A stretch of 64,000 bases of DNA from Gambelia wislizenii (taxonomy: Eukaryota > Chordata > Lepidosauria > Squamata > Crotaphytidae): positions 111,257,116 to 111,321,115 of the forward strand of contig JAUMIR010000005.1 of the NCBI GenBank assembly GCA_030847615.1, given 5' to 3'. Within the stretch, counting starts at the first letter, position 1. Each line of letters opens with the position of its first letter. A model generated the notes under the pieces. The model was not told the origin of the DNA. It saw nothing but the letters and a program-made list of their open reading frames with translations, and searched no databases. Shown in pieces: positions 23,601 to 35,890 of this stretch. The translations under genes and the position numbers were made by a program.

Positions 23601-23992
23601 ACTCCAATAGATATCTGGCCTCTCCTTTGGCATACTTAGCAACACTTGAAATACCTAAACATTGAAGGGCCTTTACTCTTGCACGGTGTCATGCCCTCCC
23701 TTCAGCTGTCCTTGAAGGCCGATACAAGAAGATCCCCTTCTCAGACAGACTGTGCCCTGGCAACTCAGGCCAAATAGGAACAACAGAGCATGTATTACTC
23801 CAGTGCTCATACTACAGGGACATACGTCTCAGACTTATTTCACCCCTGTTGCATAAATATCAAGGGCACACTGGACAATTCTACATAAACTTGTTGCTTT
23901 CAGACACCAACCCAGGAACAACTTATAATGTTGCCAGATTCTGCGCAGCTGCAGTTAAAATACTACAGACAATGTCCTCAACAGTAGAATAG
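20656..23992 (+). pseudogene. LINE-B ORF2: APE endonuclease + reverse transcriptase (three breaks)
   Basis: The N-terminal APE endonuclease begins MTWNIAG and shows IQETW, INAYMPP and LNARLG. The RT follows with VPIYKKGSKDDPVNYRPISL (about 22270), GFREGRS, GVKQGCILAP (about 22700) and YADD (about 22830). The C-terminus contains a C-x3-N ... H-x4-C-type Cys/His stretch (about 23750-23805) and ends at TAG 23990.

Three breaks only: a G9 run at 21072-21080 that is one base too long, and in-frame TGA at 22556 and 23663, both consistent with CGA to TGA. No RNase H motif was recognised. The start ATG at 20656 directly precedes the conserved endonuclease strand. Confidence 0.85.
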
Positions 23993-24118
23993 TATCAACC
24001 TAGTCTAGTTATACTGGAGCTAACATTTTAAATACTGCTTTTATCCTGTTTTTATCCTGTGTTTTTTACCTTTACTCTGTATTCCTTTTACCTGTGCTGG
24101 TCTATGACCGTAATAAAG

Positions 24119-24168
24119 TTTCTATTCTATTCTATTCTATTCTATTCTATTCTATTCTACTCTATTCT
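24119..24168. repeat. (TTCTA)n tail of LINE-B
   Basis: About ten TTCTA units with two TACTC/TCTAC variants directly follow AATAAAGTTTC. Short-unit 3' tails are common in non-poly(A) LINEs. Confidence 0.9.
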
Positions 24169-24179
24169 ACTGTAATCAT

Positions 24180-27100
24180 GCCACTATGTTTCTGCTTTCC
24201 TCAGTCATGGAATTACAGCATTTTTAGATACTAGTCTGATAAAGTCCTAAGTTTTAATTCTGGGCAACAAGCTTGTATGATATGCTTCCTGGATTTCTGT
24301 GCCAATAACATGTTCTGATTAACTCTGAAACTGCTGGTCACTGCGTCTGGGAATGCAAGTATGTGGCAGTTTTTCATGTATCCTTCTCCTGTCCCAGTTC
24401 TACAAGGTTTCCCCCCTTTCTTCTGAGAAAATGTATGTATATTATAGTACACATTTTCCCCTCTGACTTAAAGTGTGTTTGTGCATGTTTTCCCAATATT
24501 TTATCCATGCAGATTTTTTCTACTCTAAAAATGTGGAAATAGACATATCTCTGAGGCAAAATACTTCATCTATTGCTAGTCTCGAGGCACGAAATGGAGA
24601 TTTTCATAAAGAAATGTGAAGCCAGCACATTTCTTATCCTTCCTTACTCACATACCTACGATGCTCTTCTTTGCAAGCTGCTGCTGACTGAGATGAGAGA
24701 AGTGGTGACTACACAGAGGACATTTTCAGCTACAATGGCCTGTTTTTGAAATTCCATCCCAGAGGAAGCTCACCTGGCACCTAATTGCTATTTTTACATA
24801 TCAGGGCCTTTCAAATATTTTAGTACTTTGGTGCATCTGTTTATTGCCACTGGGACTTATCAGTTAAAACTATTCATTGCATTTGATTGTTTAAATATGT
24901 TATATGTCACCATGGGATCATAAATGAAGCCAGGTATAATTAAAAAAAACCTTAAATAAATAATTGTTCCACTAGATGAACTCATTGTGAATTCAGGTTG
25001 TAGGGTTCAGAATTAATATCATGTGGATGAACAAGGCTGCAATGTGAATGAACTAAAGCCAGCTGAACAAACTTGTGAATACCGATGAGCCTAATTATTC
25101 TCTTGCTAAGTAGAAACAATGAGACAAGATGTAATTCATTTTCAAAACATTGATGCAAGTGTATTTACAGAACATAATAACATCCTTTTTTGGGGGGTGG
25201 GGATGATGATAGAGTCACAGGCCTATATTTTGTCAAGACATTGTTCTTGTTGTCAGTTAAGATGGCCTGGAGGGATATCCATGTAGGCAGAGACCACTCC
25301 TCACTGAAATAACGATTTTACATTTGTGTTTAAACATTAAATAGTTTAATTTAAATTTAAATAAATTTAAATTTTAAATAACAAATGCATTAAATAAGAG
25401 CCACAATTGTTTCCAAATTGTTTCTTTACTTGACATGCCTTGCATAAAATATACCTTGCATAAAACAGATGCATAGAAATGTAATATAAATTCATTTTAA
25501 AAAATACCTATAGTAAGTTTGTTGTAATATTGCACACATTTTCAGAGGTTCTTAGCTAATAAATAGGAATGTGTGAGCAATTTGCTGTGTAGTATTGTTT
25601 GTAGTTGAGGACTTCCCCAGTCCACATCACCTACAAATAAATATGAATTGGGTGTCCTTTGTGTTTAGAAAGCTACACATTGCAGGACTTAGCAAGCTCT
25701 TTGGGGAAGGAAAAACACCTTGGATAAAATGTGTACATTTGAAAAGTGACCACAGGAAAAAATGTGCATTTCAATAATGTGTTCAAAATGTTTAGAAAAT
25801 AGATTGATGCATAGAAGCCATGTATGTGGTCTGAAAAATTCATGCATAGTTTCTCATTTCTTAAAAAAAAATGAGAAGTTCACATGGAGCAATCATGAAA
25901 AGGACTTGGGGATCAAAAAAAGGAAGAAGCAAGCAGAAAAAAAGAGCTGAAAGATCTTCCCCTCCTACTAATGGATGTGTTTTTAGCTTTCTCACCTGAA
26001 GATGTATTCATAAGAGGTCATATCCTATTCTGCTTACTCCCTGGGAATAACATGTCTTACCTCATTCTGAGGATTCCACAACTGAATTCTTCTTATAATT
26101 ACTCCTATCCTGAATGCTTCAGAGGCTGCTTCTCCTATCAGTCAAAAGACTTCAGGTCTCTGGAGGGTCTTGCCTATTCAACTCTATTCCCCTCATGACT
26201 TGTTCAGTATGTTAATTGGAACTGATATGTCTCTGGGATGAAACACTTTCTTGCTCTCATAATTTCAGGACAACCCCCACACCCTCACAAGTGTCCTTTG
26301 TGGTCTTCTATCTTCTCTTCATCAACTTCCTAGTCTTTATCCTGCCTTCTGTGGGGTTCAGGCAAATCTTCCAGTGGCATCATATACTGCTCCCAAAGCC
26401 AGTGTGACCTTTCTGATCATACTGTGAAGCTTGAGCTAGTTATATTTAGTTCTTTTGGGAATTAATAATGTGATGAATAGAAAAAAAATATGTAAAGGGT
26501 AATATTTTGCATGTACTATAAAAAGGTAGACACTTATTTAATCAAGTGCATCAATACAGATGACTATAATTGAGATAGTAGGTACAATGCAGTATCAGAC
26601 CATCTACTCTATGGCCTCTTTTCTCTTTGTGATTACTTAGCCAGAAGACAGTGAAGCATATGACCCGAGAACCAGTATTCTTCTTAGGGTGGTGAGATGT
26701 ACTAAAAGGCTTATCTGTTTTGGGAAATTGGAGAATTTTGTAGTTCTGATAATACAGGGCTAATTTGACCTTTGCTTAAATACTCTGCAAGTTATGTTGA
26801 AAACTGTAAATCATATTATCATTTGAGGTATGGAGAAAATGGAGAAACTTTTTTTATTTGATCCCCAATACAAGATCTGCCACAACATATGATTTCTAAC
26901 AAGGCATTTCTCTGATTAAAAATTCATAATATTGCCCCACACATCACTCAAATTTCTATTTTTAAAAGGTAAATGTTCACATTTTGTGTTCAATGTGCAA
27001 TATTTCATATTCAAGTTGCAAACTGTGAAACTGGAGTAAGAAGGCTGTTTCTAAAATGAAATACTTCTTGTGTTTAGGTCAATGTTTTCTTGTATCACCC

Positions 27101-28095
27101 AATGATAGATAATTTGACTTAAAAGATAACTCTGGGTCATTATGGCTGAAAAAGGACAATCACAGCCACTGTGATATGGAAAGCTTTACTAATGGTAAAG
27201 GACTAGCTTCCCTTTCTCCTGACATTATTGCAGAATCGCCTTTAATATTTTAGCTGAGAGCAATCTGTCAGTCTGATTAGCTTACTGACAGGTCATCTTT
27301 CAATTTCACCTCCCCTTCTTTTCTGGAGCTGTGTGTGTGGGATGGTTGGAAATGGAAACTTCACCATTAAGAGTTTTTTCACATAGCTTGAAGGGAAATG
27401 TATGGAGCAATACAGACAGAAACACATGCAAACAAAATGGATCAAGTTCATAGCGTAACAAATGGGACCTGTAGCATAAAGAGTCAGAAGTCTCTAACTA
27501 CTCAGTTTGTTTAATAGATATAGTTGGCCTGTTTGTCATTTCCTTAATATGGAAAATGTTTTGTCTATCCTTTCCTTTTTTCCAGTGTTATTTTTGTATA
27601 ATGTAATCCCTAATTCAATAGCACATGGCCATTGGCTAATTTGACTGTTGTAGGTCTAAACACTAACAAGAACTTCAGACAATCTTTTTAAAAATACAGT
27701 GTGTAATTTACAGAAGATCCACAGTGTTGGGACAGCATTGCCACAATTTTATGTAATTTTCTTGGAACTAAGCCTTGCTGTAACTGGTAGTACTTATCTC
27801 AGCAGATATAAATAGAACTGATCTGTAAAGGGTGTGCTCTCTGGGCATAGACCTCCCTGTTCAAAGTACACTTCAGGCATGCATTCATTAATAATAATCT
27901 TCTGCTATTAACACTAGGATATTAGGTATCTATTCCCTCATTAGGTCCAAAAGAGTGTCTAATTTATGCATGAGATGATAAGATTGAGTGTACATAAACG
28001 TTTATTTATTACTATACAATAAAAGTGGAATTCACAATTTTTTACAATCCAGGATACCACAAAATTATCCACATTGACAATCTGCATTTGCCCAC
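24180..28095. other. Long non-coding background
   Basis: Nearly 4 kb of AT-rich sequence in which I recognise no gene or element termini. A low-complexity AATTTAAA run lies at 25330-25380. Open frames at 25595-26407 are short and domain-free. Conserved non-coding elements cannot be judged without comparison. Confidence 0.45.
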
Positions 28096-28099
28096 AGTT

Positions 28100-28440
28100 G
28101 TGTTGAAATCATAGAAACAGAGTTGAAAGAGACCACAAGGTCCATCCAGTCCAAGCCCCTGCCAATGGACACATTCCAGCTTCTTAATATCCTTCCTGAA
28201 TTGTGGTGCCCAGAACTGGACACAATATTCCAGGTGAGGTCTGACCAAAGCGGAATAGTGTGGTACTATTACTTCCCTTGATCTAGACACTATACTCCTA
28301 TTAATACAGCCTAGAATCACATTGTTCTTTTCGCTGCTACATCATACTGCTGACTTATGTTCAGCTTGTGGTCCACTAAGATTCCTAGATTCTTTTTGCA
28401 TGTACTGTTATCAAGTCAGGTGTCACCCATCCTATATCTG
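28100..28440 (-). pseudogene. CR1 LINE, 3' fragment
   Basis: On the minus strand the sequence encodes the end of a CR1 reverse transcriptase: LGILVDHKLN, then [20 protein letters not shown] and CVQFWAPQ. After KKLE the frame jumps straight to sequence resembling the CR1 3' UTR (GGTCTCTTTCAACTCTGTTTCTATGATT). An internal deletion has therefore removed the final coding part. It is an old, inactive fragment. Confidence 0.85.
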
Positions 28441-29875
28441 TCCATTTCAAACAGAGCTAATATATTAGGTCAACTTCAGGGGAAAGCGGGTTGGACACTG
28501 ATGGAAATGACATCTGAGGAAGTCAATGTTATCTATTGCACACGGTTTTTGCAATAACATTTTATCAAAACTTTTTAGAAAGGTCCTTGTTGTTGTTGTT
28601 TTCCTGTGCCCTTTCTTCCCCACCATTTACTATATTACTACCATGTAACATATTGTATGGCAATATTAGAATAAAGTCCCACTTTTTCTTCCCTGTCACA
28701 AGGACCTGCTTTGGAATTGATCTCCAAAAACAGGTGACTCAACTCTGGGCTTATCCACACTAGCCAGGATACATTGCCTCCCTGCCGGTGTATACTGGCT
28801 TCAGATCTGGCCTATTCTGCTCCTGTTACCTGAAGAAAATGGGTCAGCATCCAAACAGAATGCTGGACCATCACTGCAGCAGCCACTGCCACCAACAATT
28901 TCCCTGCTGCTGTAGAAGCCAAGGAGGGGGACTGCAACATGTGACCAAGACCCCCCTGCATGTGACCCACCTTGATCACATTCTGAGGGACTCCTGCCTG
29001 ACTTCCATGTTAGCATACCCTACAACCCCTTCCCTATAATATTTCATAATTGAAAATATTGGGCACTTCTAAGGGGGTCAAGTTGGCCAGGGTGATCCCA
29101 AAAGAGATTAGGTGGAGGTCTCAAGGACCCGGAAGGTGTCTTAGAAATATTTAGCAAGGAAGCCCAAATTAGGATTGTGTGGAAGACCCTTGGTAAACAA
29201 AGCCATTAAGGAGGTATATGCTAATTACTTTTTGAGCACCTCAGCAATGAGTCATCCAACCAAAAATTCAAGTGACCTCTCCAACCCCAGTTCCAATGAA
29301 ATCACACCTCAAAACCACCTCTTGTCCTGCATTGTGAGGTTGCTGTAAACACATCAATTCCTATCTCCCAGCCATTAACATCAGTCAGTGAAGTTTCAGT
29401 TACCTTTGTTTACCCAGTGGGAAACCCATCTAGGTTTTGTCCTAGCCAGAGTACCCCCCTTCAGGATATGAATCAGTGTATAAATATTAGCACCCCAACA
29501 ATAGAAAAGTATGCCACTGTGGACCAGCCCAGCCACTCTCTTTTTCAGCATGCCTCTGGATTGGAACCTCCAGTGCTACCCTTAGACTTTTGTCTCAGTA
29601 CTTTGCTCTTCAAGACTGGTAGCTATCATCCTATTTCACAAACCTCTCCCTCTAGTCAATCTTTCTGCCTTACTCCTCAATAGCCTTGTGTGGTTGTTGG
29701 GGACATGTGTTGCATGTGTGAGTGAAACCTTGAGTTCTCTGCAGTTAGTACTCATATACATAAATGAAAAGGACTTAGCAGTTACCCTCCTCTTGCACAC
29801 ATACTGTTTGAGCGAATAATATCCCCAGTTAGACCTGGATATCATATGTGTATCTCAAAGCATCCCCCGCCTCTT
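28441..29875. other. Non-coding background, slightly higher GC
   Basis: Nothing recognised. Short frames at 28788-29039 and 29417-29683 have no domain. Confidence 0.4.
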
Positions 29876-29879
29876 AGAA

Positions 29880-30900
29880 TAACATATGGGAGAGCCAGGG
29901 AGGTGGTGTAAGCAGTGAGGAGAGGCTTGCTGGACAAGTCCCGCAGACATGCAGGGCCCAATACGGGTTTTAGCTGCCAGGAATGGAGTAAACTCAGTTT
30001 TATATTGTAACATTTTATTGGGTCCTATCCTGGCTTGCTCCTGTTCCAGCCCCATATCTGCCCAAGGGTGATGACTGCTTGGGGGCAGATTAGGGCAAAA
30101 GGCCTGTGTCATCTGAACTGCAAGGCTCTGGAACAGGGTAAAGATGGGGTATTGGGCTCATGCAGATAAGTCCTCCATCACTGTATGATATCGGGATGTC
30201 CAGAAAGCAACTAGTTACCAGCAAAATATAAACAGCACTAGCCTGGGAAGGGAGCCAACTCTTAATTAGCTCACAGTAATGCAAACACAGTCAAAGATTT
30301 AGTCTAGTAACACAGTCCAAAATGTCAGAGACTTACAGCAGTCAGTCAGCATGGGTCCAAAACAGTCTGTGGGTCAGCAGGAGCAGGCAGCAGAGTAGTC
30401 AGGGACAGTCCAAGGTCTAAGCACAAGTCAAGGTAACAGAAGTCAAAATAACTTGAATCCAGGCACCAAAGTCAGCAGGAACCTTTCAGCAGGAAGATCA
30501 GTTGATCTCTGACAAAGCCCCCATTGCCTTTCCCAGCATATATAAAGCAATTAAGGTTTTGTCAGGTGTTTCTTAATGAGCAGGTTTTCCTCGTAAAGTC
30601 TCAGAGATTTCCTTTGAGCTTCCTTTTAAATTCACTGCTGGGTATACGATGGTGGAGGTAAGTCCTTCTCTTCTTCATCATCCTTATCTGAATTGGCAGG
30701 ACCCTGCTGGGACTGATGCCAACCCACTTGGACCAGGCTCTTCCTCTACTTGAGCCTCTAGGTTAGCAGGGTTCCCTGCCAGCACATGTGTAGATAAACA
30801 TGTGCCAGGGTCCCTAGGGCCATTCTGTGCCATGTCCTCCTACTCCTCTGACTCTATACCCTCACCAGGCTCATGGGGCATGACACGGTAACTCCCATAC
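29880..30900 (-). mobile_element. Possible LTR-retroelement remnant (minus strand)
   Basis: Read on the minus strand, the segment begins with an acidic, proline-rich open stretch ending near 30640, then an A/G-rich tract, a TTTATATATG TATA-like site (about 30537) and a CTTGGACTGTCCCTGACTAC-rich leader. This order recalls a reptile gypsy-type gag/pol end, polypurine tract and LTR. No TG...CA ends or target duplication were found, so the call is weak. Confidence 0.3.
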
Positions 30901-30939
30901 CACCTACCTCATTCTCTGCTGTTTGTCCCAAACTGTGGA

Positions 30940-31370
30940 AACTCTCAGATGTAGGACTGTTCAGTAATCAAGAGAAGGCAAACAGCTGTACTGAGAAACA
31001 ATTAACAAGCACCAGGGAGACAGCAGAAGCTCAACAGGCAAGCGGTTGGGGCAATACAACTATAAAAAGAGGCACTGTCGCCAGTGAAAGGGAGGTGTTA
31101 GGAAGTAGAAGCAGGCAGCCTGTAGAAGAAGTGCTTTGGTAAAGAGGGCAGTCCTGGATGAACTTGTCAGCAGTGTCCAGCTACATTTCCAGAAAAAGAA
31201 AAGACCCAGGAGAGATGCTGCACCAACTTACCCTGTAGCCACCAGCAGGTCCTCAAACAGGCTAAAGGTTTGTGGTATATCCACTTGGTTTGAGAGTCCA
31301 ACTCTGAGGGCCTGTGGTGACCCTAACCTTGGGTGGTAGTGCTGGCAGAGGTTATACTTATTGTTAAGCA
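30940..31370 (+). repeat. Possible second LTR-like fragment
   Basis: A CTATAAAAAGAGG TATA-like sequence at about 31056 lies in a GC-moderate stretch flanked by AT-rich background. The composition suggests inserted DNA, but no terminus or coding motif was found. Confidence 0.2.
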
Positions 31371-31599
31371 CTGGGACAAATACAACTGCTTTACTTGATC
31401 TTTTGGCCTGGCACCTCCATGGGAGTTAATGGAGTCAAAGGCCTATGTTGTGCTGCTCCTTGTGGAGGGACTAGACAGAGTCACACACTGGAATAAATGG
31501 TTGCTTTATTTGACCCCCCCTCCTTTTTGGATTTTTTTTTTCTTCAGAAGCCAATAAATTTTCACATCTGCTTGTATCAGCTTAGCATTTTAATTAGGG

Positions 31600-31940
31600 A
31601 TGCAAATCTTCATAAATCTCATTCTTGTAGGCAAGAATGAATATTTTTACCATTTTTCTCTTTGCAGCAAGAAAGTAATCAAAAACTACACAGTTTTTGA
31701 AGACTATTCACAGCTTAGTACCTATTTTGTGCAAACAAACAAAAAACCCACCATGCATTTTTATTCTTTTTGTTCAACAAACAGTATTTTCTGTGCAAAA
31801 TCAAGTTTCCAAAATAGAAAATATCATTTCTGCACAATAAAATGCCCTTTTCTGTGCATGAGATTTATTTTCTGTGAAGAAAATACCTGTTTTCTGTACA
31901 TATAATGGCACTTGCAAAAGTGCTCATCCATCTAGGATTC
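31600..31940 (+). repeat. Member of the TTTTCTGTGCAGAAAA repeat group
   Basis: GCAAGAATGAATATTTTTACC followed by AAAGTAATCAAAAACTACAC matches, in reverse complement, 53226-53305. Several TTTTCTGTGCA-like units lie downstream (31786-31900). The open frame across it is a by-product of the repeat. Confidence 0.6.
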
Positions 31941-33910
31941 TCCTCATTCCACAAAATTCAGGGGAGGGGAAACCTTCCTTGACTTTTTTCTGGAAATTTT
32001 TCAAATAGCCTTTTCATCCCTAATTTGAATCCATATACAAAGGATCCTCATTCTGAGAATCCCTAAATACATCTGTCTCCATCTGCCTTCTTTATTTCTG
32101 TGCTAGATAGGTTGATAGCATTTTAATCTAGGGAACACAATTCATTTAGGTTTAAACATCTGAAGGCCTGCCAATTGCCAGGGCTTAGCTAATTTTGTGC
32201 TATCCAGATAGAAGATCATTCCCCTGGAACAGAATCAGCTAGCAACTGAAAATTGACTAGTTCTTCAGGGTTGAAGTGCCCTTGAACTTGAGTATCAATA
32301 TGTTCCTTTGAGAATGCCTGATAGAAGCCAGCTCTTGGTTTACTCTTGGAGCTAAAGATTTATTGTCTATGATTGATGACCTATGCAGAATAGCTTTCTG
32401 TTCATTTTTTTGGAAGGGCTACATAGGAAGTCATCAACATTTCTTCTATAGGATCTGAAAATGTCTGAAGTCACAGAGTCATCTATCTTGGTCTGCCCTA
32501 AAAAAGGAACCTTCGTAGACTTTAAAGATGTTCATGTTGGAGGGATAAAAACTGAAGCATCCCAATAGATGAACTCTTCCAGGATATCCATTACTGTTTG
32601 TAAATGTGGCCTAATTCTGTTATCCTGAATGGAAGTAATATTGGAGAGATGAACTGTTTGTCATTTAGCAAGGGCTTATTTATAATATAACAGAATCACC
32701 CTCTATTTTACTCAATACATTTTAATGAAAACTATTGCAAGGAATGTTGTTGTTTTGAAGATTAGGTGATACCTCTACCTAGCTTGACCATATATATATG
32801 TGTGTGTGTGTGTGTATGTGTGTGTAGAGAGAGAGTGTTTTGGTAAGATCTATTTTATATCTGGAAATCTGCAGACAGTTTGCTAAGATGCTAAACTGCC
32901 AAACTCCTTGATCCTCAATATGGGATGTTTCCTTTATAAGGAAAAATGGTCAGGGCTAATTAGAGGGCTGCAACACTCAATCACACTGTAAGCTCTTAGC
33001 CTGCCAAGGCATCTGCTTAAAATTTCCTGACTCATGTGGCTCCCGTGGTTGTCACATATTTGTTTCTGCTTTCCTCCCCAGATGTTTCAGATTTGTTACA
33101 GAGGTGTACTGTGATTGTATATGTTCTTCAGAAGATTACAACAATGTAACCAAACTTTCTAGTTTCTCCCCTATTTAGTTTAATTGATGGAAAATCTGTT
33201 GAACTGTTCTGGCTATTCACAAAATTTGTTTTAAGGAAAGAATCCCCAAATTTGTTGCATTAGAGTTACATTTCTCTGAAGATGTATTTGATATTTTGTG
33301 CCTACTCTGGATAAGTGGTATTAGAGGGGATGGGGAATCATTAGATAATACATTAAAGTGGTTTCTTCTGAGAATGCACTCTGTATCTATTATGTTCTTC
33401 AATTGTGGGAAATATTTTACTATCTTACTCTGTTTGGGGGCAACCAGGAGATAATAACCTCCAGGACTACTCACTCATCTGGGTTTAGTCCTTTTAAGTA
33501 AAACACACTACAGATAAAATCAAAATTATAAATTTGTTGATGTAGTATTAAATATTTGTATAATGATTCTAGAACATTTAAATTCTAATTTTAGAATATT
33601 AAACACTAACTCTAAAATGTACAGACACTGGTTAATGCAGTCTAAAACTTACATATCACACTTAAAATCCTAATTTTAAATAATTTTATTTAATTTAAGC
33701 CCAATAATTTAAAACCATCAGCTAACTCCATATGTATGAACTCAGAGCCTGATCACTTATCCTGTCTATATCCCAACATCAGCAGCACATTCTGTTTTAA
33801 TTCCTTACCTACATCTTTGATAATCTTGTAACAATAGACAGAGATAGTTTAGTACCAAATTTCCTATGTGATTTTTTTCCCCAAGCCCTCTCCTAGCCAT
33901 CAAAGAAAGA
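31941..33910. other. Non-coding background with AT/GT microsatellite
   Basis: A compound TATATATG(TG)n...(GA)n microsatellite lies at 32783-32837. Nothing else is recognised. Confidence 0.5.
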
Positions 33911-33914
33911 TTTA

Positions 33915-34520
33915 GGAGATTATCAGACATGCTAAATACAGTGTTATCACGATGCCAGGAGATTGCTAAAGGGCTTCCTTTTCAGATGACTTTTTTTCCT
34001 CTTATAATGCACCTGTTCTGCTGCTGTTCCACTGGTGCTGTTTTTTATTGACAGGAAAAGCTGTCAATGGATCCCCTGTTCTGTTTCTGTCATGGATTTG
34101 ACAGCATCTGAAAAAGTGCCCCATTTTGCTGCCAAGATCCCTGTGTCAATGGGAGGTCCCTGCCAGGACACTTCCTGGTGAAATCAGGACAGCAAGGTAA
34201 GAGACACACTTTTTTAAAACTTCATTGGTTTACTTGGAAGTTTTAAGGTGTGTTTTTGTGCTTGCTGTCACTTTTTGTCTTTTGGGGGGGGGTATTTTTG
34301 AACTTCCCGCCCTCTCATCTTATTGTGAGAATGGGTGGGATTTCATTCCAAGAAGTGAACGGAGTTCCATTAGATCTCCATTCACTCCAGGGCAGCCCTG
34401 TACACATGAATAAGGTAGGTCTGAAAAGTTTTACTATTTTAGCATTACAGGGATGAGAGAGGGGTGGGAGAGAAGATTGTGGGACAGGAATGCTTTTTCC
34501 ATTCTTGTCTGGTAATCTCC
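33915..34520. mobile_element. MITE of the GGAGATTATCAGACA family
   Basis: GGAGATTATCAGACA (33915-33929) and its inverted partner TGTCTGGTAATCTCC (34506-34520) match at 14 of 15. Interior blocks (CTAAATACAGTGTTATCACGATGCCA; TTTTATTGACAGGAAAAGC; CTTCCTGGTGAAATC) are shared with 48844-49430. It has no transposase ORF. No target duplication is obvious, so the superfamily is open. Confidence 0.65.
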
Positions 34521-35785
34521 ATAGTCGCACAATCTAGGGAGAGATACTGGTCCCTCTATGTACAAATAAAATTTGTATACTATGTTGGAGGGATGTTATG
34601 TCAAATTCTCTCCTCTCCCCCAAAATGGTAAAAAAGGAAACTGAAGCAGCAGTACAATGGCAATTCCTTCATGTCTTCTGCTTAAAATAACCATAGGGCA
34701 AATGTTCTACCATATTGCTTCGGAAGAGGAGGCTTCTTTGTACTTTGTACATTGCTCTTTGCTTCTTTCCTCAATACTTTTTACTTTTTATAGTATTTGC
34801 AGTCCCAATTTAAGTACTCCACACAGAAGATACAGTCAGAGTTATAAAAGCCCCTAATTTCTCATTAATTACCAGATCTTCCACCTGAAATGATACCCTA
34901 GCTGTTCAGATGTACACTACCTTGAAATATGGAGGCTCCATTTACCTATCATAATTGCTAGCTATCAGTAGACCTATCCTTTGTAAATTTATCTAAGTGT
35001 TTCTTCCTTTCTAGATGCCATCACTTTATCTTGTGGTGAATGTCATACATTACTGTGATTGTATGCTGCATAAAGAAATCATATTAGGCTAATATTTTCA
35101 CTAGATACTAATGAAATATAGTGAGCTCCTGAGCTCTGCCATGTAACTTTAGTGTACTGTCTACATAATCCATTTAACTTGGCATATATCTGATAACTTT
35201 CCCCTGGGATCTGTAGTTTTATACAGGGTCTCGGCATTGTCAGCACTAACCAAATTCATAGGAATTGATGTTCCTGGGAGGAAAAATAGGATATAACAGT
35301 TGCCAGGATTGGGCCTGTGATGCTTGAAACCACTTTAACACTGCTTGATATTTCCATTCAACATATGCCCTCAGAAGTGCTAGTGTAGTCTCTGCAAGAC
35401 AGCAACTTGGCTCCCCACACCTTCTCAATGCCTTTTTTGAAGAAAGTGGAGAGCAACTTTCATTCTCCTGGAATTATTCCCACAGGGAAGTAGATTGTAA
35501 TGAGGGGGAAGGGGAAGTACAGTGGAAGAAGCTCCTTATATCTTCTTCACCTGCCTCCCTCTCTGTCTTCAAATTTCGTTATAGTAAATATTGTGACAAC
35601 TTTTGCTGGAATCCTTTTGACTCTGTTGGCATAATTATGCCACAGATGGATACTGTCTTTTATATTATGGAAAGAATAATTTGAACCTGAAGGTTTGTGG
35701 TTTGCCCACAGTGCTTTCTTAATTTTATGGCTGGGGTGAAATTTGAGCTTGAAAATACCTTGTTAGCATTCTAGTTTACAGATGA
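34521..35785. other. Non-coding background
   Basis: No gene. The segment 35195-35350 (GGATCTGTAGTTTTATACAGGG ... CCACTTTAACACTGC) may be a very diverged hAT-like MITE of the 59943 type. Confidence 0.35.
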
Positions 35786-35789
35786 ATAC

Positions 35790-35890
35790 AATGTAGCCCT
35801 CAAGATTTTGTTGGACTGCAACTCCCAGCATTCCATGCTTGGTAATACAGCCTGGGCCTGGTGGGAGTTTATGCCAACAACATTTGTAGG
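35790..35890. repeat. TTGTTGGACTGCAACTCCCA palindromic repeat
   Basis: TTGTTGGACTGCAACTCCCA and TGGGAGTTTATGCCAACAA form imperfect inverted arms. Similar sequence lies at 54105-54185 and, weakly, at 46250-46320. This motif is frequent in squamate genomes, probably as a MITE. Confidence 0.5.

Larger units (their letters stand above)
19020..24170 (+). mobile_element. LINE-B: near full-length two-ORF APE-type LINE
   Basis: The ~5.1 kb element has a short leader, a degraded ORF1, a long ORF2 (endonuclease, RT, C-terminal Cys/His motif) and a 3' end CCGTAATAAAGTTTC followed by a pentanucleotide tail. There is no LTR. ORF2 motifs (WNIAG, IQETW, GFREGRSTIDQ) recall the Ingi/Vingi group of the I superclade, reported in some reptiles, but this is a resemblance judged by eye. 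Only a few breaks separate it from an open ORF2, so it is younger than most repeats in the window. Confidence 0.8.

Noticed and set aside
24180..28095. Small host genes from short open frames
   Set aside because: All are under about 80 codons, mutually unrelated and domain-free, as expected by chance.
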